Source: Nemertoderma westbladi (Eukaryota > Xenacoelomorpha > Nemertodermatida > Nemertodermatidae). From it: a stretch of DNA of 21,008 bases. Below the pieces are notes generated by a model. The model did not search any database, was not told the origin of the DNA, and saw only the letters and a program-made list of their open reading frames with translations. Location: positions 1-21,008 of the forward strand of contig JAUCBJ010005086.1 of the NCBI GenBank assembly GCA_032718475.1. Direction: 5' to 3'. Positions 16,788-21,008 of the stretch are shown here, in pieces (position 1 is the stretch's first letter; every line of letters starts with the position of its first letter). A program made the translations under genes and the position numbers.

Positions 16788-17728
16788 TTCGAACTCTCCC
16801 GATCGCTAACCTATAAGGTGGTGCCTTACCAAGGCGCAATATAAGTGAGTGATGTAATTAGGATGGTCTGTACGGTCCGATAATGGCCTATCTCTCTCTG
16901 AATGCTAGGTTATTGCCTAATTTTCCTACTTTTATTTCCTAAAGTGCCAAATTTCCTAAATTCCCTAATTTTGTCAGTTACTTTAATTATGTTCTAGAAT
17001 ATCCTGCCTACTGTTACCATAATTTGTCTAATTTTGATTTTAATATTTATTTTAATCCTACAACTGTGCTATAGGTATCTACTAATGGATTATTTCTTAT
17101 TTTAATCCATATTCTGGCCTACTCTATGGGCTTGTGCAGTACAGTAGTATGTCTCGTGTGGCCTACACGATCTGTCCTGCTGTACCCACATGCCCCCCTC
17201 TCGCTACTCACTACTAACTCTACTAACTTTCTAACTAATTTCTACTAACTCTTACTAACTCTTACTATTAACGGTACTACGTACCCTCTTACTAACTAAC
17301 TCCACTAACTCTTACTAACGGTACTATGTACCCTCTTACTAACTAACTCCACTAACTCTTACTAACGGTACTACGTACCCTCTTACTACCTAACTCCACT
17401 AACTCTTACTAATGGTACTACGTACCCTCTTACTAACTAACTCCACTAACTCTTACTAACGGTAATACATACCCTCTTACTAACTAACTCCACTAACTCT
17501 TACTAATGGTACTACGTACCCTCTTACTAACTAACTCCACTAACTCTTACTAACGGTACTACGTACCCTCTTACTAACTAACTCCACTAACTTCTATCTG
17601 CCTACTTACTTACTACATACCTACTATGTACTATTACTTTCCTTTCTCTTACTCTCTTTCTCTATTATTTTATTTATTATATATTTTATTATATTTTGTG
17701 TGGGAAGGGCGTCTCGCCCTCAATCCCA
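16788..17728 (-). other. Non-coding region, possible BEL/Pao LTR and leader
   Basis: Read on the minus strand, a polypurine tract (GAGGGGGG, 17736-17729) after the end of pol is followed by TGGGATTGAGGGCG, a plausible LTR start. The region then runs through AT-rich sequence with AATAAA-like runs, the 47-bp minisatellite and C/T- or A/G-biased sequence. It ends just upstream of the exonuclease-gag start. TGGTAAGGCACCACC (about 16833-16819) could be a primer-binding site starting TGG, but no matching tRNA can be named. Without a second LTR copy in the window the boundaries remain inference. Confidence 0.35.
17273..17596. repeat. 47-bp minisatellite, seven copies
   Basis: Units begin at 17273, 17320, 17367, 17414, 17461, 17508 and 17555, exactly 47 bp apart; the last is slightly cut. 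Each unit opens with a short palindrome GGTACTACGTACC, followed by CCTCTTACTAACTAACTCC and several TACTAAC/ACTAACT words. Substitutions are few (for example GGTAATACATACC in copy five, TATGTACC in copy two). Flanks at 17215-17272 are degenerate TACTAACT repeats. There are no spacers, so it is not a CRISPR array. Confidence 0.95.
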
Positions 17729-17736
17729 CCCCCCTC
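17700..17736 (-). promoter_or_regulatory. Polypurine tract and stem-loop at the possible LTR edge
   Basis: GTGGG (17700-17704) pairs with CCCAC (17725-17729), enclosing AGGGCG/CGCCCT (17706-17720, loop TCT). On the minus strand this follows directly after GAGGGGGG (17736-17729), suited to priming plus-strand DNA synthesis in an LTR retrotransposon. The polypurine role is inferred from its position about 50 bases after the pol stop. Confidence 0.45.
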
Positions 17737-17782
17737 AGTCCAACATTTGGACGACTAAACACTAAGGTGCGCCCTCTAATAG

Positions 17783-18109
17783 TCAGCACTTCCCTACAGC
17801 CCTCCTGTAGGTTTTCCTATCTTTCGCCCCTATCTTTCCACCTATCTGCACCTCTACCGATTGGACTCTTCCGTCCTCATCGGAGTAAGTGTCCACTACT
17901 CTTGCCAACCTCCACTGATTATTGATAATGGTGTCATCCGTGACGATCACCAAATCACCCTTCTTTAACTCTCTAGTGGTATTTCTCCACTTACTCCTCC
18001 TATGAAGTGTGGGTAGATATTCCTCGACCCACCTCCTCCAGTACTCCGCGCTTATCGCCAATTTCCAACTCTGTCGGGAGTGTATATCATCTGGTTCTAC
18101 ACCCCGCAT
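17783..18109 (-). pseudogene. BEL/Pao integrase C-terminal domain
   Basis: YWRRWVEEYLPTLHRRSKWR and LKKGDLVIVTDDTIINNQWR then LARVVDTYSDEDGRV are the terminal SH3-like domain found only in BEL/Pao and related integrases (RW-x-x-EYL-x-x-L-x-x-R-x-KW ... GD-x-V-x-V ... W-x-LARV-x-x-x-x-x-x-DG). It overlaps the integrase core frame by 23 bases in a different phase, so one frameshift near 18095-18120 separates them. Stop at 17783. Confidence 0.85.
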
Positions 18110-18800
18110 GTCGATGGTCGCATAGAAAGTGACTGGGTGTCAGCACATCTAATGATTCTGGGTCATCATTTTCTGGGTATAGCGGTCTGCTATTAATGAT
18201 ACCCTTGCACTTTGCTAGTACCGTCCTTAGTACATCCTCTGTCACCATGTGGGTGTTCATCAACTTCATCATCAGATGCTTGGAACTACCCACGAGTCTC
18301 TTGACGCATCCTAAAGTATGCGGAGCATACGGCGTCCTCCTCTCCCACTTCACCTGTTGTCTTCTCATGGCTGCCCTGACTTCCTCCCCTTCCAGGATGT
18401 CCAAGGCCTCTGCCAGCTCGTTCTCCGCCCCCACAAAGTTGGTTCCATTATCGGAGTATATTACTGCGATTGTCCCACCTTTGCGGTCTCTGAACCTCTC
18501 TAGAGCATTGGTGAATGCCGATGCGATCGCGTCTTTGGCGAGTTCTATTCCTACCACCTGCGTGTTGTTACATACAAAGATAATGCCGTAGCGCTTCTCC
18601 GTGTGCCGGCTCACCCTGATCTTTATCGGCCCAAACATATCTACACAACAGTGCGTGAATGGCGGGTCGTGTTGTCTCACCCTGCTGGACGGTAATGGCG
18701 CCATCTCCTGTATGGCCCGCTCCTTCCTCGTCCGTTGGCAGGTCTGGCACTGCCCCACTACCGCCTTCACCTTCTTTCTTAGCTGTGTGATCTAGAAGGT
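18087..18800 (-). pseudogene. BEL/Pao integrase zinc and catalytic core, Glu replaced by Lys
   Basis: CQTCQR supplies the CC of the zinc domain; the His pair lies at the end of the preceding frame (VHQIIWNSHKSILHRG). The DDE core has THCCVDMFGPI (Asp44), IAVIYSDNGTNFVGA (Asp107) and PYAPHTLGCVKRLVGSS, where the usual W/V-E-R-LV Glu is Lys157 (AAG at 18300-18302). Without this Glu the enzyme cannot bind its second metal. The frame ends in LTPSHFLCDHRHAGCRTR after a frameshift; LTPSHFL is the usual BEL motif. Confidence 0.85.
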
Positions 18801-19907
18801 CCTCCGTATCTCCGTGAGGGTCCGGTTGGTGCCCCTGTGCAATATCGACTTGTGGGAGTTCCAAATGATCTGGTGGACCATCGGCGATCTATTCGGGATG
18901 ATGATGGGTTTCAGTAGGATAATGAGGCTGTTGTTATTTTGCACTCTGGAGTTCATTACTAAGATCCCATCATCATTGAGTTGTGGCGACAGCGTGATGA
19001 GCTCGCTGTCCCGACGAAGATTTTGTTGTTTACTGACGCGCTCCACATCGTCGCCGTTGTTCTTTCTCTGTTCGTAGCGAATCATGGCCTTGGCCGCTCC
19101 CTCCAGATCGATGTTTGGTTTCCTCTTGGCGTCTTTGCCAATTCCCTTGAGGAAATCCCTGAAGGCTCTCCAGTACGCTACCAACTTCTTGGTCTTGTAC
19201 CAACTTGTGCTGTAGCTGAGGAGTTTATCCGTCGGGTTCTTGCATGGTTCTTCTGATTTTGGTTGCACGTCCCTGATCTCCCTCACCATCTGACTATATA
19301 TCTCTTCACCTTCTGAGTCTCCTCCCTCTTCCTCTAGTGCTACTTCATCTGAGCCCGGGTCCACCTTCTTTATCGGTGGCCAGGTTGTCTTATCGTTCAG
19401 GAATTGTGGCCCGTGCTGCCACAATACTTCCTTTTTCAAGAAAGTGTGGCATACCACGCCCCTCGATAACAAGTCCGCTGGGTTCTCATCCTTTGGGCAG
19501 TAGTGCCACCTTTCCAACGTAGTCGTCACTCTTATTTCGTCCACCCTATTTGCGACGAATATAGGGTATCTCGTCTTCTCATTGTGTAGCCAACCAAGCA
19601 CTACCATGGAGTCCATCCAGTAGTGTGTTTCCACTATGTTGGGAATAGTGTCCATCAAGTAGGCTGTGGCCCTTACTCCTAACCTCGCAGCTGTCAACTC
19701 GAGTTTCGGGACCGATGCTGAATCTGGCGGCATCGACTTTGCTTTACTGAATGCAAGTCTGGGCTCATGAGCCCCCTCTCGTTGTACTAGTTAGAGTGCC
19801 GCTCTGTATGCTTCCAACGACACATCGGAGAACATGTGTAGATCCAGATTCATCATGTCCCCATCCGGGAAATGCACGCGTGGAATGCTGTATGTGCCCA
19901 TATGTTC
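18792..19907 (-). pseudogene. BEL/Pao RNase H domain and linker, two in-frame stops
   Basis: From 19907 the frame reads MNLDLHMFSDVSLEAYRAAL with the first catalytic Asp (FSDVS), then a TAA (about 19788), LAFSKAKSMPPD, and VPKLELTAARLGVRATAYLM with the catalytic Glu. Next comes THYWMDSMVVLGWLHN with the second Asp, and RWHYCPKDENPADLLSRG with the last. Another stop (TAA) lies near 19918, just after the RT connection region. Downstream it runs through an acidic linker (EVALEEEGGDSEGEEIYSQM) into the integrase zinc domain. Catalytic residues look preserved, so loss of function comes from the stops. Confidence 0.85.
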
Positions 19908-21008
19908 TTAACTCTCCATCCACTTGCTCCATTGCTTGCTGATGTCTTCCGGGACCTCTGTATCCCATTTGTCCTTTAGCTTATATACTTTCTTAAGTAT
20001 TTGCTTCCCCGTGACTAATAGTGGGGATGCTAGGCCTAGGGGATCGTATATCCTTGCTATGTACGATACATAGCCCCTCTTGGTGTGGATGCCCGCGCCC
20101 TCCTGGCTCAGCTGATACTTGAACTCGTCTGTTTCCCGGTTCCACACGATCCCTAATGCCTTTTGCTGGAATTCCACCCTCTTGCTTACCAAGTCCTGTC
20201 CCTTGGCTGTCGTGGGGTTGTCCATGGTTGACTCTGGCCTCCTGTCCTCCATGGCTTTCATAAATGGATTGGAACTTGGTCAGGTTGAACCAGGATCCCT
20301 TTAGGATGTCGCGAACCTCGCGCCCCGTATCCAGTAGTTCTTTAACCATGTTTCCAGACTCCATTCCGTCGTCTACATAGAAGCCGCATTGAATCATATC
20401 AATGGCTTTGGCACTATATTTCTCCTCTTTCCCCTCTACTGTATCCCTCACAGCCACAGTCGTCGTAAGTGAGGATGACTAGGCCCCCATATTCTGCACC
20501 ACCATCTTGTACATCGGTATTGTCGATGGTTCCCCATTGCCGTTGTACCATAAGATGCGCTGGCTGTCACTATCCTCCTCCGTCACACGGACTTGGTTGA
20601 ACATGCCTTCAATGTCGCAGGTGAAGGCGTGCCTCCCGTTTCTGAATCTGAGTAGGACCTCGATTCCTGAGTTATAGATACTGGGACCCTCCAGCAGGTA
20701 ATCGTTTAGGCATTTGCCATTGGTCTTAGCCGATGCGTCAACTACCATCCTCAGTTTACCTTTCTTCGGGTCTAGAGCCACGTGAAGTGGCAGGTAATAG
20801 GTCCTATCCGTGTTCGGTTCGTCGAACGGTAACTCCACGGCCCATCCTTTCTCGACATACTTTCTTATTATTCTATGAATGTACTCATTCTTTTTGGGGC
20901 TCCGTTTTAGCGTTTGCTTCAACTTGCGAAGCCTCATGAGTACCATTCCTTTGTTGTCCGGTAGCAGTAATTTTGGTTGTTTCCATACCATCCCTATGGT
21001 GTACCGCC
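19908..21008 (-). pseudogene. BEL/Pao reverse transcriptase, broken, partial at right edge
   Basis: Open to the window edge with no true start. Fingers/palm: LLLPDNKGMVLMRLRKLKQT, TYYLPLHVALDPKKGKLRMV then VDASAKTNGKCLNDYLLEGP, and HAFTCDIEGMFNQVRV (Asp126, first catalytic Asp). An in-frame TAG follows MGA at 20479-20481. The same frame goes on to CGFYVDDGMESGNMVKELLD, the YVDD active site. A one-base shift near 20290 moves into the connection (VEFQQKALGIVWNRETDEFK, SYIARIYDPLGLASPLLVTG). It then reaches WDTEVPEDISKQWSKWMES and a TAA at 19908. Confidence 0.85.

Larger units (their letters stand above)
17729..21008 (-). mobile_element. BEL/Pao LTR retrotransposon, pol region, cut by the right window edge
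   Basis: Minus-strand order is RT (entering at 21008), RNase H and integrase, then the end of pol at 17783. The signatures are those of the BEL/Pao superfamily: ADIE-type RT, FYVDD, YDPLGL, the RNase H block KLELTAARLG, and an integrase with C-terminal EYLPTLHRRSKW. Several stops and frameshifts and one lost catalytic residue show it is dead. The 5' part of pol, protease and its own gag lie outside the window or are represented by the copy at 14667-16787. Confidence 0.85.

Noticed and set aside
17273-17596. CRISPR-like repeat array
   Set aside because: Units are contiguous with no unique spacers, and the context is a eukaryotic retrotransposon. It is a minisatellite.

Overview
The window looks like 21 kb of nuclear DNA from an invertebrate metazoan. 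No host gene, tRNA or rRNA is recognisable. It is AT-rich and packed with decayed mobile elements: a Polinton/Maverick (adintovirus-like) fragment, LINE retrotransposons with an endonuclease and reverse transcriptase, a Gypsy-type and a BEL/Pao-type LTR retrotransposon, a probable non-autonomous piggyBac-like DNA transposon, and minisatellites. That mix argues for an animal such as a cnidarian, mollusc or tunicate; the phylum cannot be fixed from the sequence. Every recognisable coding remnant lies on the minus strand. Plus-strand open frames all look like shadows.

Layout by coordinate. 1-453: AT-rich flank. 454-2076: piggyBac-like element with TTAA-flanked inverted ends and an internal cluster of GGACCTAA/TTAGGTCC motifs. 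2113-5943: virion-gene module of a Polinton. Read 5'->3' on the minus strand it is: integrase C-terminal chromodomain, decayed penton-like gene, intact penton-like gene (263 codons), small basic virion protein (adenovirus pX/pVI-like), major capsid protein (F54H12.2-like double jelly roll), and adenain-type cysteine protease. No polymerase B, ATPase or terminal repeat is seen. 6120-7210: two LINE fragments. 7210-11164: Gypsy element, ordered on the minus strand as candidate LTR and primer-binding site, gag, protease, RT, RNase H and integrase zinc domain. Its integrase is cut off where it meets a LINE 3' end. 11326-12733: another copy of a similar LINE (endonuclease plus the start of RT). 12734-13551: a dense run of hairpins with no coding explanation. 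13552-14077: pyrimidine-rich and AT-rich spacer. 14078-14585: C-terminus of a different LINE.

14667-21008: GC-richer BEL/Pao material. Pol (RT, RNase H, integrase) enters from the right edge and ends at 17783. It is followed by a polypurine tract, a possible LTR that carries a 47-bp minisatellite, and then a gag-position gene. That gene starts with a WRN/EXD2-like 3'-5' exonuclease domain and ends with two CCHC zinc knuckles. The exonuclease-knuckle combination is the most unexpected coding observation here.

Most genes carry frameshifts, in-frame stops or lost catalytic residues. The clear exception is the 263-codon penton-like frame. The single-stranded orientation and nested decay resemble a transposon graveyard or a one-strand piRNA-cluster-like locus; that is inference and needs small-RNA data. 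Frames were read by eye, so breakpoints are usually good to within a few tens of bases.
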